DNA from: Ideonella sp.
GTDB taxonomy: Bacteria; Pseudomonadota; Gammaproteobacteria; Burkholderiales; Burkholderiaceae_C
Length of the DNA: 64,000 nt
Assembly: GCF_016702655.1 (NCBI RefSeq)
Contig: NZ_JADJDO010000006.1
Coordinates: 1 to 64,000 of the forward strand
Direction: 5' to 3'
Position 1 is the stretch's first letter. Each line of letters begins with the position of its first letter. This document shows, in pieces, positions 1-10,378 of this stretch. The translations under genes were made by a program, and so were the position numbers. The notes below the pieces were generated by a model. The model saw nothing but the letters and a program-made list of their open reading frames with translations, was not told the origin of the DNA and searched no databases.

Positions 1-2115
1 CGCGACACGACGCGCTTTCGCATCGCCACGATGGATTGCGCCGCCGAGGAGTCAGAGATCCGCCGCGCGCTGGACCCGATCGCCGGCATTCGTCACCTGC
101 GATTTGATCTGGGCCAGCGCCTGCTCGACCTGAGCGGCACCCCGGGAGCTATCGATCAGGCCGCGGCCGCGATGCGGCGCATCGGCTTCGATCCGCAGCC
201 CTTCGCGACAGCCGCCGTGCCCGGTGCCACGCCAGCCAAGGTGGCCGACGGCCCTGGCCCGGTGCCCTTCGGCACAGGCTTGTGGCGGCTGAGGTGGCCG
301 CGTTGCTGCTCGCCCTGGGTGCCGAAGCCCTGGGCTTCTTTGCTCCCGACCTGCTGCCCTGGCGCGTCGCGACGATGGCGCTAAGCGTTGGCTGCCATCG
401 GACTCGCGGGGCTGGGCACCTGAGGGCTTCGCCGCACGCGCCGGCACCACTGGATATCAACGCCTTGTTGACCGTCGCGGTCGGCGGTACTTTCGTCATC
501 AGCCAGTGGCCCGAAGCCGCTATGGTGATGGCGCTGTACGCCATCGCCGGAACCCCGGTCGAGGCGCGCGCCGTGGATCGTGCGCGCAACGCCATCCGCA
601 GTTGCTGGCGCTGGCACCCGAAGACGCCGAAAGTGCGCCAGCTTGGACGGTAACTGGTCACGTGTCGCGACCGCGGCGGTCCGGTCAAGCATATCGTCAC
701 GCTCACCAAGCGAACAGTGCGCCAGCCGGCATGCCGAACCGCAGCGCCATCGACCAGGCCTGTATCACCCGGCGAGCATCCCGGTCGACAAAGGGCCCCG
801 GCGGCGACGTCTACGCCGGCACGATCAACAGGGCCGCCGCGCTGGAGATGCGGGTCACGGCGCCATCCAGCGACGCTTTGCGCGGGCGCGCATCATCCAT
901 GCGGTGGAGCAGGCGCAGGAGCTCGCGGGCGCCGACGCAGCGCTTTGTCGACCGTTTCGCCGCCATCTACACGCCTGGCGGTGTTCGCACCGGCCGTGGC
1001 GCTGGTGCTCGCTCGCGCCGACGCTCGCCGGCTGGACCTGGATGCAGGCGGTGTACAAGGCGCTGGTGCTGGTCATCGCCTTTGCCCTGCGCGCCGGTGA
1101 TCTCACGACGCCACGGTGACGGTGGTCAGCAACAACGCCAGCGCGGCGCGGCATCCTGATCAAGGGCGGCGGCGTTCCTGAACGGGCGCGCAGCCTGCGC
1201 GCCGTGGCGATGGACAAGACCGGCGCACACACTCACCGAGGAGCAAGCCGCGGTTGGTGGCTTTCGAAGCGGTGGTTTCACGCGCCCGATGGCGCACAAC
1301 TGGCGCTGCTGGCGAAACCTGGCCGCGCGCTCCGACCATCCGGTATCGATGGCCGCGCTGAAGGGCTGGGGCGTGCTGTCCGTCGAGGTGCAAAGGCTTC
1401 GCGGCCGGGAAAGCGGGCCGGGGTGTGAAAACGCAGGCATGAACGGCGCGGACTACGTGCTCGCCAACACGCTGGATCGGAGCGCGGTGTGCTCGCCGGC
1501 GCTCAGAAGCCCGCCTGCAGGTGCACGAACAGGCGGGCCGCAGCGTCACGCTGCTGGCCTCGGCCGGCAGCGTGCTGGCGATCTGCGCGGTGGCCGACAC
1601 GCTAAAAGCCTCGTCCGCCGCCGCGGTGGCCGAACTGAAGGCGCTGGGCGTCACACCGGTGATGCTGACCGGCGACAATCCGGCCACGGCGCGCACCATC
1701 GCCACGCAAGTCGGCATCGACGAGGTGCAGGCCAATCTGCTGCCGGAAGAAAAGCTGGCCGCGATTCAGGCCCTGCAAGGCCGGCTCGGCCTGACCCGCG
1801 ATGGCCGGCGACGGCCTCAACGATGCGCCGGCGCTGGCGCAGGCCGACATCAGCATCGCCATGGGCGGTGCCGGCACGCCCACCGCGATGGAAGCGGCCG
1901 ACGTGGTCATCATGAACGACGACCTGCGGCGCCTGCGGGACCCTTGATCCGCCTGTCTGCGCGCGACACACGCGTGCTTTGGCAGAACATCGATGCTCGC
2001 CAACGCGACCATGTGGATGGCGGTGTTCGCCGACATGGGCGCCAGCCTGCTGGTGGTGTTCAACGGGCTGCGGCTGCTGCGCGCGGGACAAGACTCGCAG
2101 CGGAGCGCGGCATGA
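1..2115 (+). pseudogene. Heavy-metal P-type ATPase (CadA/ZntA type), 5'-truncated by window and multiply frameshifted
   Basis: In working form this would export Zn/Cd/Pb-type cations across the inner membrane. The pieces appear in order but in different frames: a heavy-metal-associated domain near 31-230, the phosphorylation site DKTG at about 1213-1224 followed by a shifted TLTEEQ, the ATP-binding motif GDNPATARTIA near 1671-1703, and the hinge GDGLNDAPALAQ near 1807-1842. The last transmembrane piece (MWMAVFADMGASLLVVF) starts at 2011 and ends at the TGA at 2113-2115. At least five frame changes are needed to join them. Residues inside each piece are well conserved, so indels dominate over substitutions. 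The exact metal specificity cannot be read from the fragments. Confidence 0.85.
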
Positions 2116-2261
2116 ATCCCGAGCGCGCGACCCCCGTGTCGATCGCCTGAGCGAAGGTGATCGGCGATAAACAGAACGACGAACCAGCGTCCCTAGCTGG
2201 AATCGCCGCGCTGCGCAAGCGTTGCGGCTCACAGTCGATCGAACTTCGGAGAGACCATGAC

Positions 2262-2778
2262 ATGACACGCATTGCACCGCTGCTGATCCCGCTGGCCATG
2301 GCCCAACCCGCGTTGGCTCAACGGTCAAACCCGCAGACCGAGCCGCCGCGCGGCCAAGCACAACCCAACCTGCAGAATTCGACAAGCGCATGGCGCACTG
2401 CGGGAACCATGAAGCAGATGCAGGCGCAGATGGACAAGGTGCGCCAGACGCAAGACCCGCAGGAGCGTCAGCGGCTGCTGCAGGAGCACTGGAACTCGAT
2501 GCAAGCGGCGATGGCGGCGATGCACGGCGTCTGGGGCCCCGGCGGCCCGGCCTGCTGCGGGGCCGAAAGCCAGGGCGTGGGGCCGGAGCATATTGATGGC
2601 GAAAGCCCCCGATGATGAAACGGCGGCTGGGGCCCATGCGCGGCTACTACTCCAACCTGAGCCCGAACGGTGGCGCCAGCGCCGGTACATGATGGACCAG
2701 TACATGCCGATGCAAGCAGATGATGAACCACATGATGTGGCAGCAGCACTGGCAGGCAGCGGCATCCGGCACCGGTAA
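2262..2778 (+). pseudogene. Small periplasmic Met/Gln-rich protein, frameshifted
   Basis: A signal peptide (MTRIAPLLIPLAMAQPALAQ, apparent cleavage after AQA/ALA) is followed by a helical Met/Gln-rich region with repeats such as MKQMQAQMDK and QERQRLLQEHWNSMQ, typical of small periplasmic proteins found beside copper or czc resistance genes. The frame changes near 2560-2620 and again near 2700-2720, where a third frame continues the style with MMNHMMWQQHW. The intact length would have been about 170 residues. I do not recognise a named family. A metal-related role is inferred only from its place between a P-type ATPase and czcI. Confidence 0.5.
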
Positions 2779-2912
2779 CCTGCCGCGGACGTGCGGCAGG
2801 CCGCGCCAGCCCCTCGAGAAGCTGTACGCGATTGCCAAAGTTCTCGAAGATCGGCACGGCATATGCCCTCCCGCCCGCCACGGCCAACTGATTTCACATA
2901 GAATCGCGCCCC

Positions 2913-3269
2913 ATGCGTCGTTGGCTCGTTGTTTTCATTTTGCTAGTGCTGCCCGTGCAGTTCGCCTGGGCGGCGGCTGCGTCGTACTGCGCACATGAGA
3001 CCGCGGCCGCTGCCAGCAAGCACCCGGGGCACCATCAACACGTCCATCAGGACGGCAGTGATGTCGTGAATGCCGGCGAAGATGGCCGCCGGCAGTAACG
3101 CCAACACACCGACTGCGCGAGCTGCCATGCGGGGGCAGGCGGCAGCGCTGCCGCTGCCGCAGCCGAAGCTGGCCGCTGCGCCGCGCGAGGTTTTGCGCGA
3201 GCAGCCCCGCCCCCTCCGCTACCGATCTCATACCCCTTCGGGGTGGGCGCCCCCCAGGACGTCGTCTGA
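2913..3269 (+). pseudogene. czcI: CzcI-like regulatory/periplasmic protein, interrupted
   Basis: The start MRRWLVVFILLVLPVQFAWA is a signal peptide of the kind seen in CzcI, the small periplasmic protein encoded first in czc operons. It is followed by the His-rich stretch KHPGHHQHVHQ, which may bind metal. An in-frame TAA at 3096-3098 stops it after 61 residues. The same frame reopens at once with HTDCASCHAGAGG, the expected Cys motif. A further frame change is suggested because the C-terminal tail LRYRSHTPSG, recalling the usual CzcI ending, lies in the next frame near 3210-3240. Position immediately before czcC fits the family's normal order. Confidence 0.65.
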
Positions 3270-3382
3270 CTCACCCGCTGCCGCGCGCTTCGGCAGCGAG
3301 GTCAGTTCCGTCCGCGCTTTTCGACACCATCTGGCTTTGCCGCGCAGATCGCTTTGTTGTCGTGAAGGACGGGGATGATTCG

Positions 3383-4676
3383 ATGCGATTCCCCTCGTTG
3401 GCGCTGGCCTCGTGCTGTGCCACCGCAGTCCCCGCGGGTGCCCAGCCCGCAGCCGCCTAACTGCGCTGACCCTGGACGAGGCGATGCGCCTGGCTGAGGG
3501 CCGACATCCGTCCATTAACGCCCGCGAGGGCTGGCTGGCCCCGCCGCCGAAAGGCACGCGCCGCCGAAACATCGCTTTTTGCTGTTCAACAACCCCCAGG
3601 AGCTCGGTACCAGAGGGCCGCCGCCGCCGCCGCCAGCCATACCGGACAGCTCGTGGAACGAGTGGAGCGTCGGCATCTCCCAGCTGCCTTCCGAAACCGG
3701 CGGGGCAGGCAGGCGAAGAAGCGCCGCGAAGCCGCCGCCGGCCGGGCTGGACGCGCTGCGCCGAGATCGACGACGCCCGCCGCCAGGCCCGCGTCGACAA
3801 CCCCGCGACGCTTCCTCGCCAGTACTGCAGCCGGCACGGCGGCGCGTGCAGCCTGGAACAGCGAATCGCTGGATCTGCTTCGAGGCGCAGCGCCGCAGGC
3901 GGTGGCTAAGCGCCGTGCCGCGGGCGAAGACAGCGGCTCGACGCGAACGTGGCGCTGGTCGAGGCCGAGCGGGCACGCAACGCGCTGGCCTGGGAGGCGA
4001 AGGCGCTTGATCGATGCACGCAGCGGAGCTGGGCACCGCGGTGCGCCGCCTGCCTGCGTTGCCCGAGGTGGCCGGTGATCTCGGCACCTCGACGACGGCC
4101 TGGCGTGCGGGAGTGGAGCAGTTGCTGGCTTCGGAGCAGCCGGCCCCGGCAGCGCCCTGGCGGCACGCGAAGACGCGGCCCAGGCCCGGCTCGGGGTCGA
4201 GCGCGGCAACGCAACCCACGTTGTCACGGTCGGCGTGCACGCGGACGCGAAGGCCCCAGCGACGGCAAAGAACGCCTGGCCTTCGTCTGTCCGCTGCCGC
4301 TGCCGCTGTTCAAGCGCAACGACGCCGCCATCGGCCAGGCGATGACCGACATGACGCAGGCCGAGGTCGAACGCGCCGCCACGCTGCGCGACAGCGAGGT
4401 GCGCGTGCGCCAGCTGTGGAGCCGGCTGGCCAGCCAGCCAGGCGAGCATCCAGCGCCTGCAGCGCGTGCTGGTGCCGGCGTCCACCGACAACCAGCAGCT
4501 CTCCGCCAAGTCGCGCGAGGAGGCCGGACAGATCGGCCTGCTCGACCAGTTGATCGTCAACCGGCAGGCGATCGACGCCGAGCGCGACCTGATCGACCTG
4601 CTGGCCGAGATGCACAGCACCCGAATCGAACTCCGAATACGCGGCCGGCTGGGCCCAACAAGGAAGCGCACGATGA
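3383..4676 (+). pseudogene. czcC: CzcC-like outer-membrane efflux protein (TolC family), heavily frameshifted
   Basis: This would be the outer-membrane channel of an RND cation exporter. A signal peptide starts at 3383 (MRFPSLALASCCATAVPAGA). Family pieces follow in changing frames: LTLDEAMRLAEGRHPS, NEWSVGISQ, EIDDARRQARVD, AVAKRRAAGEDS, ALVEAERARNALA, LPEVAGDLGT, then a longer clean stretch PLPLFKRNDAAIGQAMTD through LRDSEVRVRQLW. The natural stop appears to be the TGA at 4674-4676, overlapping the czcB ATG, and is reached only after removing one extra C near 4632. I count at least eight frame changes. Conservation of the pieces is strikingly good for a gene this broken. Confidence 0.8.
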
Positions 4677-5894
4677 ACACCCTGAAGAAACTCGAGGACG
4701 GCCGCCTGCGGGCGGGCCTGGCCGGCCGCCGCCCTGCGCTGCTGGCCCGCGTTGCGCTGGCTGCGGCGGCGGCGCGAAGGACGAACATGCCGGCGAGGGC
4801 GCAAGCACGCCGAACACGCCGGCGAAAGAAAGGAAGGACGAGCACAGCGAGGAAGGCGGAAGCTGACGCTGACCAGCGAGGAAGCGGCGCGCGCGCCGGC
4901 ATCAAGGTCGAAGAGTCAAACCCCAGGCGCTGGGCGAGACGCTCACCGTCACCGCGACCATCCGCCCCGACGGACCGGCTGGCCCATGTGGCGGCGCGCA
5001 TCGAAGGCCGCATCACCGCGGTGCCGGCAAGGCTGGGCGACAAGGTGCGTTCCGGCCAGACACTGGCGACGCTGGACAGCGTGGCGGTGGGTGAAGCGCA
5101 TGCCGCGTTCAACGAGGCGCAGGCGGAACTGGGCATCGCCGAAGCCGACTTCAAACGCGCCGAATCGCTCAACGCCGAAGAGATCATCCCGCGCAAGGAC
5201 TACCTGCGTGCGAAGGCGGATCGCGACAAGGCGGCATCCGCGCTGCGCGCCGCCGCCGACCGGCTGCGCCTGCTCGGCGGCTCACCCAGCGCCAGCGGCT
5301 CGGCGGTCTCGGCCTTTGCCGTGACCGCGCCCTTTGCCGGCACAGTGATCGAGAAGAAGGCCACGCTGGGCGAACTGGCCAGCCCGAGCGAGCCGCTGTT
5401 CAGCGTGGCCGACCTGAGTCGGGTGTGGATCCAGGCCGACCTGCCGGAAAGCGCACTGGCCAAGGCGCGCATCGGCGCCAACGCCAAGGTGACGGTGCCG
5501 GCCTATCCGAACGAGGTCTTCGCCGGCCGTGTCGGCCATATCGGCGCCTCGCTCGACAAGGACACGCGCACCGTCGCCGCGCGCATCGAAGTGGCCAATG
5601 CCGATGGCCGGCTGAAGCCGGAGATGTTCGCCACCGCCACCATCGAGGTGGCGGGCGACCAGGCGCGAGGCCATCTCGCTGCCGGATGCCGCCATCGTGC
5701 TGATGGACGGCAAGCCGACGGTCTTCGTCTATGCGCAGGGCGCGTACGAGGCCGTGCAGGTCGAACCCGGGGAACGCATTGGCGGACGCACGGTGCTGAA
5801 GTCGGGCCTGATGGCCGGCGATCAGGTCGTCACCTCGGGCACCTACGCCCTCAAGGCACGCAAGCTGAAATCCCAGCTCGGCCACGGGCATTGA
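4673..5894 (+). pseudogene. czcB: CzcB-like periplasmic adaptor (membrane fusion protein), frameshifted
   Basis: This is the adaptor that would link CzcA to CzcC. The ATG at 4673 overlaps the czcC stop. The first 300 bases shift frame several times (pieces HAGEGASTPNTPAK, KLTLTSEEAA, LGETLTVTATIRPD). From about 4972 to 5665 one frame encodes the biotinyl-lipoyl and hairpin domains (DRLAHVAARIEGRITAV, LGDKVRSGQTLATLDS, AEADFKRAESL) and the beta-barrel. Near 5665 the frame changes once more and the C-terminus (SLPDAAIVLMDGKPTVFVYA to LKSQLGHGH) ends at 5894. The start of czcA lies 16 bases downstream, so the genes formed one operon. Confidence 0.85.
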
Positions 5895-5910
5895 GAAGGA
5901 CAACCGAACC

Positions 5911-8900
5911 ATGCTCAATGCAATCGTCGATGCCAGCCTGCGCTACAAGGTGCTGGTGCTGGTGGCCTTCGCCGTGCTCATCGGCCTGGGTGTCATGGCC
6001 TATCGGCAGGTGCCGGTGGACGCCTTCCCCGATGTCACGCCGGCCCAGGTGAACATCTATACGGAATCCCCGGGCGTCGCCGCCGAAGATATCGAGCGGC
6101 TGCTCACGGTACCGATCGAAGGGGCGATGGCCGGTCTGGCCGACGTCGAGGTGGTGCGTTCGGTGTCGCTGTTTGGCCTGTCCTACGTGGCCGTGTATTT
6201 CAAGGACAAGGTCGATATCTACTTTGCGCGCCGGCTGGTGGGTGAGAAGTTGCAGGAGGTCAAGGGCCGGCTGCCCGAGGGCTACGGCGAGCCCGAACTC
6301 GGCCCCAACAGCTCGGGCCTGGGCCAGGTGTTCTGGTACACGATCGAAGACGCCGACAGGAAGCTCAGCGCGATGGACCTGCGCACGCTGCAGGACTGGA
6401 CCGTCCGGCTGATCCTGCGCACCGCACCCGGCGTCGATGACGTCACCACCTGGGGCGGCCACGAGAAGCAGTTCCAGGTTCAGATCGATCCCCGTTTGCT
6501 GGTGAAGTACGGCCTGTCGTTCAAGGAGGTGATGGAGCGGCTGGCGGCCAACAACAAGCAGGTCGGCGGCCAGTACCTGAACATCGGGGTCGAACAGTAC
6601 CTGGTTCGTGGCCTGGGCCTGGTCAGCAATGCCGCTGACATCGGGACCATCGTGATCGCGGAGCGCAACGGCGCGCCGATCTATGTGCGCGATGTGGCTG
6701 AGGTCAAGGAAGCCCCAGCCGTGCGCTTCGGCGCGGTCACGCGCAATGGCGAAGAGGTCGTGCTCGGCATCGCGCTCGCGCGCATCAACGAGAACGCCGC
6801 CACCGTCGTCAAGGCGGTCAAGGACAAGCTCGCCATCGCGCAGGCCGCGCTGCCCAAGGGCGTGGAGCTGAAGGCGGTCTACGACCGCACCGAGATCGTC
6901 GACAAGGCGCTCGCCACCTCGACTAGCGCGCTGATCGAAGGCTCGATCCTGGTGGCGGTGATCCTGTTCCTGTTTCTCGGCGAGTTCCGTTCGGCCATAG
7001 TCGTCATCGTCACCTTGCCGCTGGCGATGCTGATCGCCTTCATCCTCATGCGCTACGTCGGCATGTCGGCCAACCTGATGTCGCTCGCCGGGCTGGCCAT
7101 CGGCATCGGCATGATGGTCGACGGCGCGGTCGTGATGGTGGAAAACGCCTTCCGGCTGCTGTCGCACGCACGCTCGTCGGGCAGGCCGATCAGCCGCACC
7201 CACGTCGTGTTGGAGGCGGCGCGCGAGGTGGCCAATCCGATCGCCTTCGCGATCCTGATCATCATCGTCGTCTTCCTGCCGCTGTTCTCGCTGACGGGGC
7301 TGGAGGGCAAGCTGTTCAAGCCGATGGCGCTGACCATCACCTTCGCGATGGCCGGCTCGCTGCTGCTGTCGCTGACGCTGGTGCCGGTGCTGTGTGCGCT
7401 GATCCTCAAACCCAAGGAGGAGAAGGACACCTGGCTGGTGCGCGGGGCGAAGCGGCTGTACCTGCCGCTGCTGGACTGGGCGCTGGAGCGCAAGAAGATC
7501 GTCGTCGGCGCCGCGCTGGCGCTGCTGATCGGCGCGCTGGCGCTGTTCCCGTTCCTCGGCAAGGAGTTCATGCCCACGCTGCAGGAGGACGCGATCATGT
7601 TCCGCGTCGTCGGCATCCCTTCGACCTCGCTCGACGAATCGATCCGCGTCGCCAACGTCATGGACGCGAGCCTGCGCAAGCAGTTCCCGCAGGTGAACGC
7701 GGTGCTGGCGACGATCGGCCGCGCCGAGAAGGGCGAGACGGCCGACGTCAACTACATGGAGGTGCTGCTCGACATGAAGCCGCGGGACGAGTGGCCGACG
7801 CAGCAGTCGTTTGCCGCGCTCGGCCGCGAGATGCAGGAGTTCCTCGAAGGCGAGGTGCAGACCGCCGTCTTCGGTGCGACGCAGCCGATCCAGATGCGTG
7901 TGGAAGAGCTGATCTCCGGCGTGCGCGCGACGCTGGCGCTGAAGATCTACGGCGAGGACCTGGACAAGCTCGAGGAACTGTCGGCCAAGCTCAAGACCGT
8001 GGTCGCCGGCGTGCCGGGCGTGGCCGACCTGTCGGCCGAGGCCAACAAGGGCAAGCCGCAGATGGTCATCAAGGTCGACCGCCAGGCTGCGGCGCGCTAC
8101 GGGCTGAATGCCGACGACATCCGGGCCGTGGTGCAGGCCGGCATCGGCGGCGGTGCGGTGTCGACGCTGATCGACGGCACGCGCCGCTTCGACATCGCAG
8201 TCCGCTTGCCCGAGGAGTTCCGCAACAGCCCGTCGGCGATCGCCGCGATCCCGATCCGCACTGCCGAAGGCGCGATCGTGCCTTTCTCCAGCGTGGCGAA
8301 GATCGAGCTCGACGAGGCTACACCTTCGTGCGCCGCGAATCGCTGCAGCGTTACGCGGTGTTGCAAATGGACGTGCAGGGACGTGATGTGGACAGCTTTG
8401 TCAAGGACGCCAACGTGGCCATCGCCGCGAAGGTGAAGCTGCCCACCGGCTACTGGGTCGAATGGGGCGGCGCCTTCGAGAACCAGCAGCGCGCGATGGA
8501 ACGGCTGGGCGTGATCGTGCCGCTGACCATCGGCCTGATCTTCATCCTGCTGTACACGGCGTTCAACTCGGTGCGCCATGCCACGCTGATCATCGCCAAC
8601 GTGCCCTTCGCCATCATCGGCGGCATCGTCGGCCTGTTCATCACCGGCCAGTACCTGTCGGTGCCGTCGGCGATCGGCTTCATCGCCGTGTTCGGCGTGG
8701 CGATGTTGAATGGCATCGTGCTCGTCAGCTTCCTCAACGAACAACGCCGGCACGGCCTGACGATTCGAGAGGCGGTACGCCGCGGCACGGCGCTGCGGCT
8801 GCGCCCTGTGCCGATGAGGGCGTCGGTGGCGATCCTGGGCCTGATCCCGAGGCTGATCTCGACAGGTGTCGGGGCCGAAACGCAGCGGCCGCTGGCCACG

Positions 8901-9067
8901 GTGGTGGTCGGCGGGCTGATCACCTCGACCCTGATGACCTTACTGCTGCTGCCGCTGATCTACGAATGGTCGGAAACCAGGCCGAGGCGAAGCAGCGCGA
9001 GCGCGATGCTGCCGCCGAGCGTGCCGCAGCCGTACCCCTTCCTCAACCGACCCCGGAGACACCATGA
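5911..9067 (+). pseudogene. czcA: CzcA-like RND heavy-metal efflux pump, two single-base deletions
   Basis: Inner-membrane proton/cation antiporter of the HME-RND family. It is open and well conserved from 5911 to about 8316. It includes the N-terminal helix, the porter domain and TM helices with the family motif region around SLAGLAIGIGMMVDGAVV (about 7080-7135). A G is missing at about 8317: the expected LDEGYTFVRRES continues in the next frame. A second one-base loss near 8973 separates LLLPLIYEWSE from NQAEAKQRERDA. With both corrected, the protein ends at the TGA 9065-9067, overlapping the next ATG. Substitutions are also visible, for example LRPVPMRASVAILGLIPRL where LRPVLMTASVAILGLIPML is usual. 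Confidence 0.9.
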
Positions 9068-9403
9068 AAGAGATCAAGGCCTACTTGCACCGCAGCCGCA
9101 TCGCCGACGTTATCGCCGCGTTTTCAGGACCTCGCCCGCCTGGGGCGCGCGAACGTGGCGGGCGGCCACAACCTGGCGGTGTACATCGTCAAGGGCTCGC
9201 TGCTGCCACTGGACAGCGGCGAGCAGCACTACTCGATGGACCTTGGCGACGAGGTCGTCAACGAATACAAGCTGGAGCTGCTTTGCGAGGACGGCGAGGT
9301 CGAGCCGCTGATGGCCGCGATCACTGCGGCCGCGCGCACCGGCCAGGCCGTGGCCGGCTGGATCACGGTCATCGACGTGGTCAGCGCGACGCCGATCCAT
9401 TGA
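9064..9403 (+). pseudogene. P-II-like (GlnB-fold) protein of the czc operon, one frameshift
   Basis: The product resembles the P-II-type proteins encoded directly behind HME-RND pump genes. It begins MKEIKAYLHRSRIADVIAAF at 9064, overlapping the end of czcA by the ATGA pattern. One extra T at about 9121 shifts the frame. The rest, AGGHNLAVYIVKGSLLPL to TGQAVAGWITVIDVVSA, is intact to 9403. Corrected length is about 112 residues, normal for the family. A regulatory or metal-sensing role for the pump is inferred from context. No nitrogen-regulation genes are nearby. Confidence 0.75.
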
Positions 9404-9446
9404 CCTGCAATTTCACTCACGATCCACCCTGGAAGGAAACTCACGA

Positions 9447-9812
9447 AAATCCATCTTCGCTCCGCTGCTGATCGCATCCGTGCTGGTCCTGCCCGCATTC
9501 GCCGCGGAGGACCATGCGCCAAAGCACGGCGGCATCGTCGTCGAGACCAAGGCCGGCGACCTGGAACTGGTCGCCAAGCCCGACCTTATCGTCATCCACG
9601 TCAGCGACCACGGCAAACCGATGAAGCTCACCAACGGCAGCGGCAAGGTGACGGTTTTCAACGGCAATGACAAGACCGAAGCGCCGCTCGCGCTAGTGGG
9701 TGACAAACTGGAGGCCAAGGGCAACTTCAAGGTTGGTGCCGGCACCAAAGTGCTGGCCGAGGTGTCGCTCAATGGCAAGCCGGCCGCCTCGGCACGGTTC
9801 ACGCTGAAATGA
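9447..9812 (+). pseudogene. Small periplasmic protein at the end of the czc block, start codon lost
   Basis: The frame reads KSIFAPLLIASVLVLPAFAA, a clear signal peptide, then EDHAPKHGGIVVETKAGDLE and a beta-rich domain ending in ASARFTLK at 9812. The expected ATG is absent: the base pattern just before (acgaaaatcc, 9443-9452) looks like atgaaatcc with one substitution and one inserted A. A GTG at 9480 is in frame but would discard most of the signal peptide. It is a member of the small secreted proteins often found with czc genes. Its biochemical role is unknown to me, although the HAPKHGG start could bind metal. Confidence 0.55.
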
Positions 9813-10378
9813 GTGGTGACGTCTGAGGTCATCGGGTGCGGCCTGTTGGCCAGCCCCAGACGCGTCGCTGCGCGCGGCACGGCGGCCGCGAGCGCGTCGT
9901 GGCCTGCGATTGCAAGGAAGCGCGCAGCCAGCCAGCGCTTGTCGGCTGTATCTCACTTTGCCGACGCTGGAAAGAGCGCTACGAGTGTTCACAAGTGGTC
10001 GGCCGCACCAGGTCGCGACCTTCGCATGTAGTCATTCGGCCGCGAACTTCTCGCGGGCATCGTTGGGCATGCGTGAACGACCGCAATCGCCAACTCAGAT
10101 TTGCTCGACGGCATCGGCGAAAGGTCCAGTTCCAAGGTAGACCGGTCGTTCACCCACAGAATCGTCCACGGGCTCCTTTGGGTCGACACCGGCTGCAGGT
10201 CTTGACGGCATCATCGGCCGCAATCCGACGCATACCTGACCTCGCCGATCGCGCGATGTTTCGCGGTAAGCCGAGGCACTGGGGGTTGACCAATCGCTAT
10301 TGGTAGCGACACTGTTCCTCCGCGTCGGCCAGTACTCGCCTTCGAGCAAACTGCTCGACTGCTCTGCAAAGGTATGCC
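9813..10378. other. Gap without a recognisable gene
   Basis: I see no protein with recognisable motifs on either strand here, and no tRNA or clear hairpin. Short open frames exist but have no signal peptide, no ribosome-binding site of note and no family resemblance. It may hold the promoter of the following methyltransferase gene or decayed island DNA. Confidence 0.5.
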
